19,027 bases of DNA from Hymenoscyphus infarciens (lineage: Eukaryota; Ascomycota; Leotiomycetes; Helotiales; Helotiaceae). The notes below the pieces were generated by a model. That model did not search any database and was not told the origin of the DNA. It saw nothing but the letters and a program-made list of their open reading frames with translations. The position numbers and the translations under genes were made by a program. Positions 10,240-19,027 of this stretch are shown here, one piece after another. The number at the start of each line of letters is the position of its first letter. Within the stretch, counting starts at the first letter, position 1. Location: contig LLCB01000589.1 in the NCBI GenBank assembly GCA_001414345.1, positions 1 to 19,027 of the forward strand, read 5' to 3'.

Positions 10240-11780
10240 AACAATCAATCCAGCCTTCCAGCCCCGGGTACAATGCCATACCCTCGCCACCGGTCCACCC
10301 AGAGATCAGCATACTTTGCTACGGTGGTGTCGAGGACGAGAGGAAGGAGTTTGGAGAATTGAGGGTGCAGATAACGTTATTGCGTAGCTTGCATTGTTAG
10401 CCACCCGGATCTTGCTCCATACTGCAATAACTGCCGCTGGTAGAAGGACCGAAGAAGAAGTGCGTCTCAAGGGGGGGATGGGTGGCTTGCCATGATTCGC
10501 CAAGGGGTCTTGAACGCAATCGCAATGCTTGAATTGACAACCATGCACAACCCCTCATGGTTAATACCCATCTTGGAATTGAAGAAGGTCATTGGACCAT
10601 CACCACGGCTGCTAAATAACTTGCATCGGTGTGAGTTGGAACACCTACTCAATGCTTCAAATTGTTTGCAAATGCAATTGATGTTTGCCTTTGCTACCCG
10701 GACCCTTGGCAGGTGGGTGACATGACCTCGTATGGGGGGTCAATATGAGTGGTCTGATTACACAGGTGCAGCGCCAAAACACCCGCATACTTTCTTCCCC
10801 AGTCTGGGTTTTGGGATGGGAAACTGGGGAAGAGGATACGTGGGGCCGATGTTACTCGCTAGAGATAAGAGAACGTTGTTGGGAAAAATATAAGAACAAC
10901 AGTCGATGTTTGGAAACGCCAATCGTGTGATTTGCGTCAATTGAACATCATTTTTGAACGCTTCCAACGAGTGGTTTTGAACGGAAAAAGGCACGCTGAT
11001 GAACAAAGGCAGAGGCAAGCAAATGGTCGTTTCCAGCTGTCGGGCGCACACTTGTAAAGTGCGTCTTTGATGGGACATAACCTGTGACCTGTAGAAAATC
11101 CAATCACTGTAGGATTTGAAGTCAAGTACCTCCGAACCTAGGTACCACAGCAGTCAGCTCCATTTGCACACCACCGAGATCTCGTACACTGAGCCTAGAA
11201 CCTTGACTCCTGCGGAAGCGTCTCGCAAACAATAACTTCCCAATATTTCTTCTTTCAGGAAGGAGAAAAACGGACTCTTTCCCGCATCCCACGTCTCGCT
11301 GTTGGCTTTAGATGGCTCGCGGTGGCTGGGAATTTTGCTATTGGTAAAGCAAGGAATCGGGAACGGGGAGCGCCACTGGGTGCCCTCCTCCTTCTTTCCT
11401 CCAACCGTTGCGCCTTCTATCAAGCCGCAACGGGCCAAAAGAGGAAGGTAATAACATCGTCGTGAGCACGCGAGTCGAGAAGCTGCTGATCGACGTTTGC
11501 TGGTCGGCTGCCGGCGAGAGTTCGAACTCGGGAGGGGTTTGCCGCGAGAGACGCCTGCTTGGACGTTGTACCACGGTGACCACCGAAACTATTTTCAGAT
11601 GGCGGTGACGGAGAGGGCTGAATGATGGGAGCGACGAGTGCGTCAGTAATTTACGTTTCCAGCCAACGTCTTCGAGCTCAGGTAGAAAAGGAGTTGAGTA
11701 ATGAAAGAAGAGAAGAAGGAGGAGAGATGTAAGAAAATTGTTTATAAATCAGCTCAAGGGAGAATCGCGCTCCGAAGGTC
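10240..11780. other. Intergenic region, no convincing gene
   Basis: Base composition is normal for the gene-bearing DNA. Only short open frames on both strands are present, without family features, consistent splice structure or codon pattern. The GC-richer part around 11340-11620 contains a perfect palindrome GAGTTCGAACTC but no cloverleaf. The region may hold 5' regulatory sequence of PTR2 and perhaps untranslated or non-coding transcripts. Confidence 0.5.
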
Positions 11781-11781
11781 C

Positions 11782-13050
11782 CGGATCACGTGTTTACTTC
11801 AATTCCGAGGAAAGGAATTCTTATCTCAGGTTCTTAGCCTCTACTACTAAACTACTTTAATAAGTTTAGAAGCAGAGTAAAATATTTCTATATTGAGCTT
11901 AGTACTTTTTAAATAAGGAACGTAGTTCTTTAAATAGAGTCTAAGATTTTAATAATAGTTTTAGTAATAAATATTCTCTCTACGATTTAGATATAAACTA
12001 AGGTACTTTATAAGAACTTGTTTTTATCTTTTAATTCTAAAGAAGAATCGCTATTAGATTATAGAGAGTTTAGAGCTAAACTAAATAAGAATAGAGAGAT
12101 ATTCTTTTAAACTAAAGTACTAATATTAACACGCTTAGTTATTTTATTAGTAGCTAACTTAGTGTTTTAGTATTACTCTTTATCTAGAGCTAAAAGATTA
12201 GATACTATCTTAGTAAAGTTATAATTCTAGTAACTCTTAAGTATAGTAGACGCGTTTTAGAGCTAAGATATAATCTTATTCTATATATAGAAGAAGTGTT
12301 CTAATTCTAGTATTTCTCTAAGTATAGCTATACTTAAAAAGTAACTTTTAAATTTAGTAAACGTTTCTTTAGTATAATCTTCTCTATTTATCTAGAAGAC
12401 TTAAAAAGTATTATAAACTATTTTTAACTTATATCTAGACTCTAGGTATATTTTAATAAATTCATATATATAAACTTTTTAGTCTTTATTAAACTAATAA
12501 GACTTCTTTTAATTAAGCTCTAGCTATTTATATATCTATATATCGCGGCTATACTCTTATTAGTAGCTCTAGTAGTTAGTTTATAGCGATATATATTTCT
12601 AGCTATATTAGCTAAAGTTCTTTCTCTAGCGTTATTATATACTCTAAGCGCTCGCTATAATTTACTAATTCTTACTAAGTTATAACGCTCTAACTAAGTT
12701 ATATAGCTCTTAGAAGAGTTAGAGCTCGCTTCTATTTATATACTTATAATATATATATTATTATATTAGATATTTACTCTTAGAATAACTACTCGATTAG
12801 AGTTAGCGCACTCTTAGAGTATTTATACTTCCTCTTATATATAGTAGATAGTTTCTTTCTTTCTTATAATAATAAATATCTAATTCTCTACTTTATACTT
12901 TTAAATACTAGTAATACTTCTCTTAACCTTATACTTATAATAATATATTTCTTAGTCCGCTCTCCTTAGTAGATAGGATTTGCTAAAAAGAGCGTCTAAG
13001 GAACTGAGATAATTCAAGTTCTCTAGGCTATACTTTCGGATCATGTGTTT
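11782..13050. mobile_element. RIP-degraded transposon relic, about 1.2 kb
   Basis: An AT-rich, CA/TG-depleted island is set abruptly in normal DNA. Inverted repeats lie near its ends: 11821-11837 (TTATCTCAGGTTCTTAG) matches the complement of 12996-13012 at 15 of 17 positions. Outside them, CGGATCACGTGTTT (11782-11795) and CGGATCATGTGTTT (13037-13050) form a direct repeat with one C/T change, possibly a target-site duplication. The interior of about 1.16 kb has many stops in every frame inspected. Size and termini suggest a former DNA transposon; the superfamily is not determinable, and a 14-bp duplication would be unusually long. Confidence 0.65.
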
Positions 13051-13994
13051 TGTCAAAACGTGACTGGCCCGGCAGAATCACGATGGATGAAAATTGGTTA
13101 GAGGGGGAGGGGGGTTGACTAAAAGCCTTACTTGTTAGTTCTGCTTCGTCAGTTGAAGTTTCGATTAATTTTGATTCAAGCACCAGCTCGAAATTACAAA
13201 CACCAAAATACATTTTCCTTCATAAACAAACACTATCTGCCCTTCTCCCCTCTCCATCAAAACATATGAGACACGAGGGGGGATAGGATCTAAGAGAGAA
13301 GAATGCAAAAAAAACTAAGAAAACCAGGGGATCAGTCGTAAATGTATAGTCATATTCTAGATAAGGGGTAAATTGGTGTCGAATTTTATTCTCAATTGAA
13401 ACATCCTCGAAAAGAATAGCAGAAAGCAATATTCCATTTCTACATCATGACAAACTATTTCCGAGTTCGTATTATCAGTCCGCATCGCTCTACAGTTAGT
13501 TGTACCTACAGGGTCTAAGCGAGTCAGCTTTCAGGGGCTAGAAGGAGGCGTTATAATACAACATCAATAGCCTATAAATAAAGGGAGCTAAGACTACATT
13601 GAGCGTTTCTAGAAATCGGTCTGTCTCTCTTTGAGTGCCCAGTATATTAACACCCCTACTGGCAATACGCCTGGGCTGCTTGAATAAATTAACTTGATGA
13701 AATTTGCAAGTAAATTGTCTGAGACGTAACCTCTGGAATTGTTTGTCATGTTTAGCTTCAGGCTTCTGAGACGTGTCCACAATAGTAATGGTGTCAGTTG
13801 ATCTGTAACTTCAGATCACTGCACGCTCCAGAGACAATGAACCCAAAATGAATAAAATTAAACTCCAAAACTCCAAAACCAAGGCAAACAAAACAGCTAC
13901 AAACACTAATATTGTTACCCCGTATTGCACCCCGTATTCCGAAACCCGCTTATGTACTCCTTCGTTTCGCTACTCTCACCTGCTTCCCCTCCAT
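13051..13994. other. Intergenic and probable 3' UTR of the SGNH hydrolase gene
   Basis: No supported gene. Short minus-strand frames (for example 13538-13780) show no family resemblance. The part next to 13995 probably holds the hydrolase 3' UTR and transcription end. The normal base composition contrasts with the adjoining AT-rich island. Confidence 0.5.
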
Positions 13995-16099
13995 TTATCC
14001 AGAGACCCCAAATACATGCTTACTATCGTCACCATACCCTGGCCAGTCTTCGATACCAATATCTCTCTTTGTGTCACTTGCAAAAAGATGCTTACTGTCA
14101 TCACCATACCCTGGCCAATCCTCAATGCCAATCTCTCGTCTCCCAACCCCGCGCTTTCCAGCTCCATGACAGTTGCCATTTCCAGACCCACCAGCTGTTT
14201 CCACAGCTCTACCGACACAAGCCTTGGTACCAATTGGCAGACGGCCACTTGCATACCATTGGAACTTGACATCATTAGGGGTTCGCTCAAACTTGTACTG
14301 GGTGACTGCTCCACAGCCGTCAAGCTGCTTCTTCAGACCTTCGCCCTCAGCACCAAGTTTGGCGTCAGGCAAGTTCTTTCCACGGATCTCAAAGGAGTCG
14401 CAGAGGAACTTGTAGGAAACGTCGCAGGATACTTCGTTGATCTGCTTGCTCAGAGGTGTCAAGGTGTATTGCCATCCATCGCCAGTGGTAAGGGTACCGC
14501 CGAACTTATAATTATGAGGATTGTTGAGGGGATCGCCTCCATCGCAGCCATTGATGACCGCGTCTTTGAAACGGGCAGCGCAACTTGGGGCGTCTTTTGC
14601 TCCTTTGTCTTGGTTGTTGGGAGCCGTGACAGACAGCTTGAGCTCGTCAACGCTTCCTTGGTTGTAGGTTACCTCTTTGGCCGCTTGACCACAGAAATCA
14701 TCTACATTCTTTGTGGCAATATCGGCGTGCATTACCCAGGTATCACCACTGATGCCGTGGCATGCATTATTGTCAGGAACCGTTGGTGGTGGGGTGGGTG
14801 GTGTTGTGAGCCCGCCCATATCATCGGTGTATTGATCGAGGACCAAATCACGAATCTTTTCGTGTAAGGCGTTCTGAGGGTGGAAAACCTTGACTTTGTT
14901 CCCTATGTAGCGCCATAACGGATCCTGAATTCCTGTTGCGTCGGAACCGCCGTTATCAATGTTGGCGAAAACCGCATTTTGGAATGAAGCATAAGTTGGG
15001 AATTCGGACTGAACGTTTACACGGGAATTGACCGTTTGGTAGGCTTTCGAAAGACGGTCGTCAAAAGTCTTGTCATCAGGCTCGTTGTAGGGGTAGTGCC
15101 AGATCCAGAGTTTCTCGTTCTTCTGATCGGGCTCTTTAACTCCTGGCTCGCAATATCTATGACCTTTCATTTGGTCGTCGATGGGAACGAATTTGACATT
15201 CTCGTCCTTGTGTTTCTCGACTGCGGCGGCAATGGCTTTGTTGAGGCCAACGCTCATGTCATTGTATTCCTGGCGGATCGCTTGTGTCATGTTTGTATGC
15301 TCTTTTCCGTCGCTTTTAGGGTTGGCTCCCCGAGCGAAAGTGACAGTATCGCAATCTTTACTGGTGACATCGAAGAATTGCGGGAATCCAGGGACGTAGA
15401 GCCTAAACTTTTCACCAATTGGTCCTTTGCGGCCCCTATCGACAGCTTTCTTAATGGTGTTACTGATATCATCAATCAGCTTAGGATCCTTGATCAAGTC
15501 TTGCGAGAATTTTCTTTGGTCGGGACATGTGCGGTAAGTTGGGCCAGCACCAAAGGGCAAATTGTATTCCAAGATACAGTTGAATATAATACCGGGGAAA
15601 TCGATGTCATTACCACCAACTTGAAGAGTAGCGAGGTCGGGTGTTCCAAAAGCTGGACGATCACCTGGATAGAGGTTAGTCAATGATACTGTAGCTTTTA
15701 CAACTTGAGGAGTTTACCGAATTGACTATTAGGCTTTCCAGAAGTAGGTTCATCATAGAACTGATAAAGTTCGACATCCGTAGTGTTAGATCCAGAACAA
15801 ACGACATTGTTGAACTTCATAGTGAGATCTTTGTGATCACCGTTTGGCAGTCTGTTGTCGCTGTTCATTAGGACTGGATAAGCATGATCGTAGCGTAGAC
15901 AACGGTAAGAGTTCGAGGTGTAGTCTCCAGCCCCAACACCTGAGGAGTACGAGTCTCCAAGGGCAGTCCACTCAAAAGTACCTCGACCGAGTATTTGTTT
16001 GATCTTTTCGAGTCTGGTTGCTAGTGGTGACGCGAAAGCTCCCGAGAGAGCCACGACAAGCGTAAAGGCCGTGGCAATTGGCTTGGAGAGAACCGCCAT
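13995..16099 (-). CDS. Secreted SGNH/GDSL hydrolase with Cys-rich domain and Kex2-type repeat tail
   Basis: Two exons (16099-15718 and 15664-13995) flank a 53-bp intron with branch-like CTAAC and CAG acceptor; the product is 683 residues. Residues 1-23 form a signal peptide ending near AFA-S. The hydrolase part has GDSYSSG with candidate nucleophile Ser50, GGND (144-147) and FHP...H with candidate His389 or His395. These are hallmarks of SGNH esterases/lipases. A proline-rich linker (about 415-424) leads to a cysteine-containing region (about 429-627) resembling C-terminal modules of other secreted fungal proteins. The tail carries KR (631-632), RR (636-637) and KR (660-661) before two 22-residue peptides sharing the core IGIEDWPGYGDDSKH. 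Esterase activity is inferred and its substrate unknown; peptide release is a hypothesis. No frame damage is seen. Confidence 0.88.
13998..14138 (-). repeat. 72-bp tandem coding repeat at the 3' end of the SGNH gene
   Basis: Two copies at a 72-bp period (24 codons) encode residues 638-661 and 662-683. In the 15-codon shared core, six codons differ and all six differences are synonymous third-position changes. The two ends of each unit vary more. Each unit starts directly after a dibasic pair. Confidence 0.85.
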
Positions 16100-17383
16100 T
16101 GTGGCTTGTGAAAGTTAAATGAATGTTGGATCTTTAAAGATCAAGAAGGATATATAAAAGGAGTGTATGGAAAGAGAGAAGGTTGTTGAGATGATAAAAA
16201 TTCTTCTTAGACTCCATACTCATTAAATACTCGTTCCCTTCTAGAACATCTCACCTCATTCAGTCTAAAAAGGTCTTGCCAAAACGCCAAATAGTCATCT
16301 TTCATCGTCAGGAACAGGCAAAGAAATCCTCTTTACCTCAAATCTCTTCTATCGCGCTTCGCGCAAATTGTGTCGGGCAAGGAACATAGCTTGCTACAGG
16401 TGGAAAACAAAATGACATACCCGTATAAGGTCATAAGAAAAAACACACACAGCCTCCTCGAATCCTTCATCACTCAACATGAGTTACCGCTACCCTGGAG
16501 CTGAACAGCCATATTTTAAAACCACTACTTCTCATAGGAAGTTAAGGCTTACCGTTTTTTGAATAGAGTGAAAGGGAAAGGTCGATTTTCGAGAAGTGCG
16601 ACTCGCATTTCGACCCGACGCGGTCGCGTAAATCCACCCCCCTCACAGCCCCGCGATTTTGATCATTTTGCACCTCTCTATATTTCAAGACAGATATACC
16701 TCCAGAAGATAAACAACCAAAATACAAAGTGGCAAAGATTGAATGTATCCAGCGTCTTTTTATTTCAAATCGTAGCTGTTGAGAAGCAATAGGGTGATGG
16801 TGGCAGTTGGTTCTCATCACCACACACTTGGTGTTCTCGCTAAATGGGCCGCGGAGGCTATATGTGGTGAATATGCATGAATAAAGTTTGGGGCAAGTTG
16901 GAGTGACCAGGCAAGCTGAGCACAGGATCGCATTCCATGTTTGATCTGGGGAGAGAAGCCAATCGAGACTCTGGGGTAACCTTATCGGTTACCGGTAAGT
17001 TGTATATGCCTGAACATTAGGGCGAGGTAAATTGGTGGCTGAAACATAACGGTATGACAAGTCGTGTCATGAGCCAACCACAATGCAGCATTGCCTGTTC
17101 ATTTTCCCAACTCGAACTTCTGGATTTAGACGCTGGAGGAGCAGACCTCACATGGGGAGTTAATTTATCAAAAGGGGGTTGAAAGGGGGTCGGAGGAGTG
17201 GGGCTTACTGTAAGGCTGAAATGGGGCGCTTTGTATTCTGGTATAGGACTAGCGTCTTTTCAACAGTAGGTACCGATCAACCTCGCTCTGAAGTTCACAT
17301 TACTTTCCATACAGAGTTCTGCTCCGCGACCACGTCTTGTCACCACTTTCTGAGGAAGCCATAACATGAAGCAAAATTGAAAG
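16100..17383. promoter_or_regulatory. Shared region between divergent SGNH and ML genes
   Basis: The region separates two divergently transcribed genes for probable secreted proteins, so it should contain both promoters. A TATA-like TATATAAAAG lies at 16151-16160, 52 bp from the hydrolase start but in plus orientation. A near-perfect 19-bp palindrome CTTATCGGTTACCGGTAAG lies at 16981-16999, with a 7-bp inverted repeat GGTAACC/GGTTACC at 16975-16993. A 27-codon frame with a good start context (16479-16562) is the only small ORF worth noting. No further gene is seen. Confidence 0.45.
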
Positions 17384-18108
17384 ATGCAAATCCCATTTCT
17401 CGAGGACGCTGTAAAAGCGTTGTCTTTGTCTACAGCGCTGCAGCAGCCACTCCTCACCAATGGTCCTTCCCAAGATTCGATATCTATCAAAGACGAGATA
17501 CCCGACGGGCCGTTCAGCTTTTGCAAAGTTTCCCGCTCCACAGACCTCTTAGCCATTAAGTCTGTGTCAATCACCAAGCAGCCCGTTTACATGTATGTGG
17601 CATGACATCTAGTTTCACCTCATCAACTGACAGTTAGTAGTGACGATGATTTTCTCGTCAATATCTACGGGGAGTTTCAAGAGACCTTCAAGGGAAACGG
17701 AACTATCACACTCAACGTGAACTGCGGCTCCCACTGCGAAGAGTATGGCGGTCCAAAAGACGATCCTGGCGAGAGTGCCACCCCTTTCACATTCTGCGAG
17801 ATGAGTGATATCCAACAGCCTTTACAAGGCAAGAAAGCCACCTGTCCACCTGGGAAGGGTGCCGCATTGATCACTTCGATGATATATGTTTTTCCTATGG
17901 TTATACATGTCCCGGTAAGTACCGCTGGCCTGCATATAGACACTAACTAACCAAAAAGGGTTGGTACAACTTTACATTTGATGCGAAGACTGATGATGGC
18001 GAGAGGATTTATTGTTTGCAAACGGAGGTCTGCTTGCGATGGGAAGACGAGGAGAAGAACAAGCACTATCCGCCAGGTCGGTGGAATCATTGTCAGTGGC
18101 CCAGATAG
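17384..18108 (+). CDS. ML-domain (NPC2/PG-PI transfer-like) lipid-binding protein
   Basis: Three exons are inferred: 17384-17592, 17638-17914 and 17959-18108. The introns (45 and 44 bp) begin GTATGT and GTAAGT; the second contains CTAAC. The product is 211 residues, somewhat longer than usual for the family. The order of features fits MD-2-related lipid-recognition proteins: FSFC at 44-47, a strand ending YGEF, the NCGSHC cluster (98-103), the FTFCEM segment (121-125) and, near the end, PGWYNFTFDAKTDDGERIYC (162-181), like the PG-Y-....-D-G-....-C ending of NPC2 and fungal PG/PI transfer proteins. There are eight cysteines (47, 99, 103, 123, 139, 181, 187, 206) and sequons at Asn90 and Asn166. 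Relatives bind sterols or phospholipids in lumenal or extracellular space. No clear signal peptide follows the chosen ATG; an in-frame TGA lies just upstream, so an unrecognised first exon is possible. Confidence 0.8.
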
Positions 18109-18598
18109 AGAAGAAAGATCTGAAAATCAAGACTGAGCTCTGTTCTACTTTCACTCTCTTTGTGACATTCCGAGTACCATAGCAGTTCCTTTTAAATGTA
18201 GAATATTTACACCAACGCAGAAACAAGCGAACTAACTTTTAGGGGCTGCAAGGGAGGAAGTCAATATTATCCATCTACCAACCCCCTCCCCCCTCCAGAT
18301 TTCCCGCTCTCCCAAACCACGATTTCTCCCTCAATCTTCTCAAATGCAAGACTAGAAGCTTCGTCGTTATCAAAGCTCATAACGATTATTCCCGACATTA
18401 GAATCCCCAATATTCAGTCCCTCGCTTGCTGCATTTTCCATAGGCCCTCGGCTCGGATTAACTATTTTATAGTTATATGACTCCATGTATCGTATATATC
18501 CAATGTATTATCAGAGTAAGTCTACTCGATACGATAATCGTCAGTAATAATTTATCGATACTCTTAACGTCTAAGTCTGTTCCCTAGCCTACCTTTAA
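18109..18598. other. 3' region of the ML gene, no gene seen
   Basis: The stretch begins with the probable 3' UTR of the ML gene and becomes AT-richer after about 18460, with several TATATA and TATCGATA-like words. No open frame with recognisable features was found. Confidence 0.4.
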
Positions 18599-19027
18599 TC
18601 CAAAGAAGCTCTTCGCTCTATTGACAGAGACAATTTGGTAAGAGAAGCACACATGGGTTGTTGGACTGGAGTTGTTAAAAGATTTTTTTTTTCAAAAAAA
18701 ATATATATATTTGGTGTCGAGGTTGTGGGCATGATTGGTTCATGGATAGAACAAGGTAAGGCTGCCAAAGATGTAAGATACTCTTCCGAGACCACCGTCC
18801 GAGACCTACTCCCCGCCCTGCAGAACATCTTCCCAATTCGGGAAACACGCCAGGCTCTACTCTACGACGCCAATGCTCCCCCCCCCCACTGTTGTTCCCA
18901 GGTTTCACCATTTCTGAGGTCGCGGACGACTAGCCTTCTTATAAATTCCAAGACAGCCTACTCTGAAATTAAAACAGTAGATAAGAGTAACCTAAATTTC
19001 AAAAAAAAAAAAAAAAAAAAAAAAAAA
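18599..19027 (+). CDS. Unidentified open frame running off the window end (partial)
   Basis: One plus-strand frame is open from 18599 (just after a TAA) to the last base, more than 140 codons. ATG codons lie at 18653 and 18731. The middle part (VRDLLPALQNIFPIRETRQA, about 18809-18868) looks protein-like, with plausible amphipathic character. The frame also crosses a T9/A8/TA-rich low-complexity patch at 18683-18710 and a C10 tract near 18888, which argue against an intact exon. It ends in poly(A) that would read as polylysine. It may be an exon fragment, a retroposed gene piece or chance. No family recognised. Confidence 0.25.
19001..19027 (+). repeat. Poly(A) tract of at least 27 nt at window end
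   Basis: Uninterrupted A from 19001 to the last base. It could be the tail of a retroposed or LINE-type insertion reaching in from the left, a simple homopolymer, or an assembly edge. Confidence 0.8.

Noticed and set aside
11500..11560. Possible tRNA suggested by GTTCGAAC
   Set aside because: The word is part of a perfect palindrome GAGTTCGAACTC; no T-stem with seven-base loop, anticodon arm or acceptor stem could be formed on either strand.
10306..11583. Several 60-106 codon ORFs on both strands
   Set aside because: They overlap one another, lack family motifs and plausible splice connections, and show no consistent coding pattern.
13848..14867. 339-codon plus-strand ORF
   Set aside because: It lies antisense to exon 2 of the SGNH hydrolase, whose motifs, signal peptide and intron are convincing; the plus frame has no family features.
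15036..15686. 216-codon plus-strand ORF
   Set aside because: Also antisense to the SGNH hydrolase coding exon and without recognisable domains.
17179..17364. Upstream ORF as a signal-peptide exon of the ML gene
   Set aside because: Splicing from the GTAGGT near 17267 to 17384 would keep the frame, but the resulting N-terminus is not a convincing signal peptide.

Overview
The window looks like nuclear DNA of a filamentous ascomycete (Pezizomycotina; class not provable from the sequence). Genes on moderate-GC DNA carry short GT-AG introns of 44-164 bp. They alternate with extremely AT-rich blocks in which CA and TG dinucleotides are almost absent and TA is in excess, the usual trace of repeat-induced point mutation (RIP).

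Layout. About 1-6700 is a RIP-degraded, gene-free repeat block. It contains a hairpin-bearing direct repeat at both ends (about 214 and 6247), a three-copy 204-bp tandem repeat (5598-6190) and a TTTACGA-type heptamer array (6541-6696). A MITE-like element with 34-bp terminal inverted repeats follows (about 6740-7087), then a strikingly regular 22-23 bp repeat (7106-7250). A five-exon PTR2/POT oligopeptide transporter gene lies on the minus strand (7681-9924), with a cluster of GATA sites upstream. From 9925 to 11780 no convincing gene is seen. A second RIP island (about 11782-13050) has inverted-repeat ends inside near-identical 14-bp direct repeats, so it looks like a decayed transposon. A two-exon secreted SGNH/GDSL hydrolase lies on the minus strand (13995-16099). 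After an intergenic region of about 1.3 kb comes a divergent plus-strand gene for an ML-domain (NPC2/PG-PI transfer type) lipid-binding protein (17384-18108). The window ends with an open reading frame fragment that runs into a 27-nt poly(A).

The transporter, a probable secreted lipid esterase and a probable lipid-binding protein suit a nutrient-scavenging or host/substrate-interacting fungus, but no operon or biosynthetic cluster is evident. The most unusual item is the C-terminus of the SGNH hydrolase. It ends in two 22-residue peptides, each preceded by a dibasic (Kex2-type) site, sharing an identical 15-residue core whose codons differ only synonymously. This suggests a peptide precursor tail riding on a secreted enzyme.
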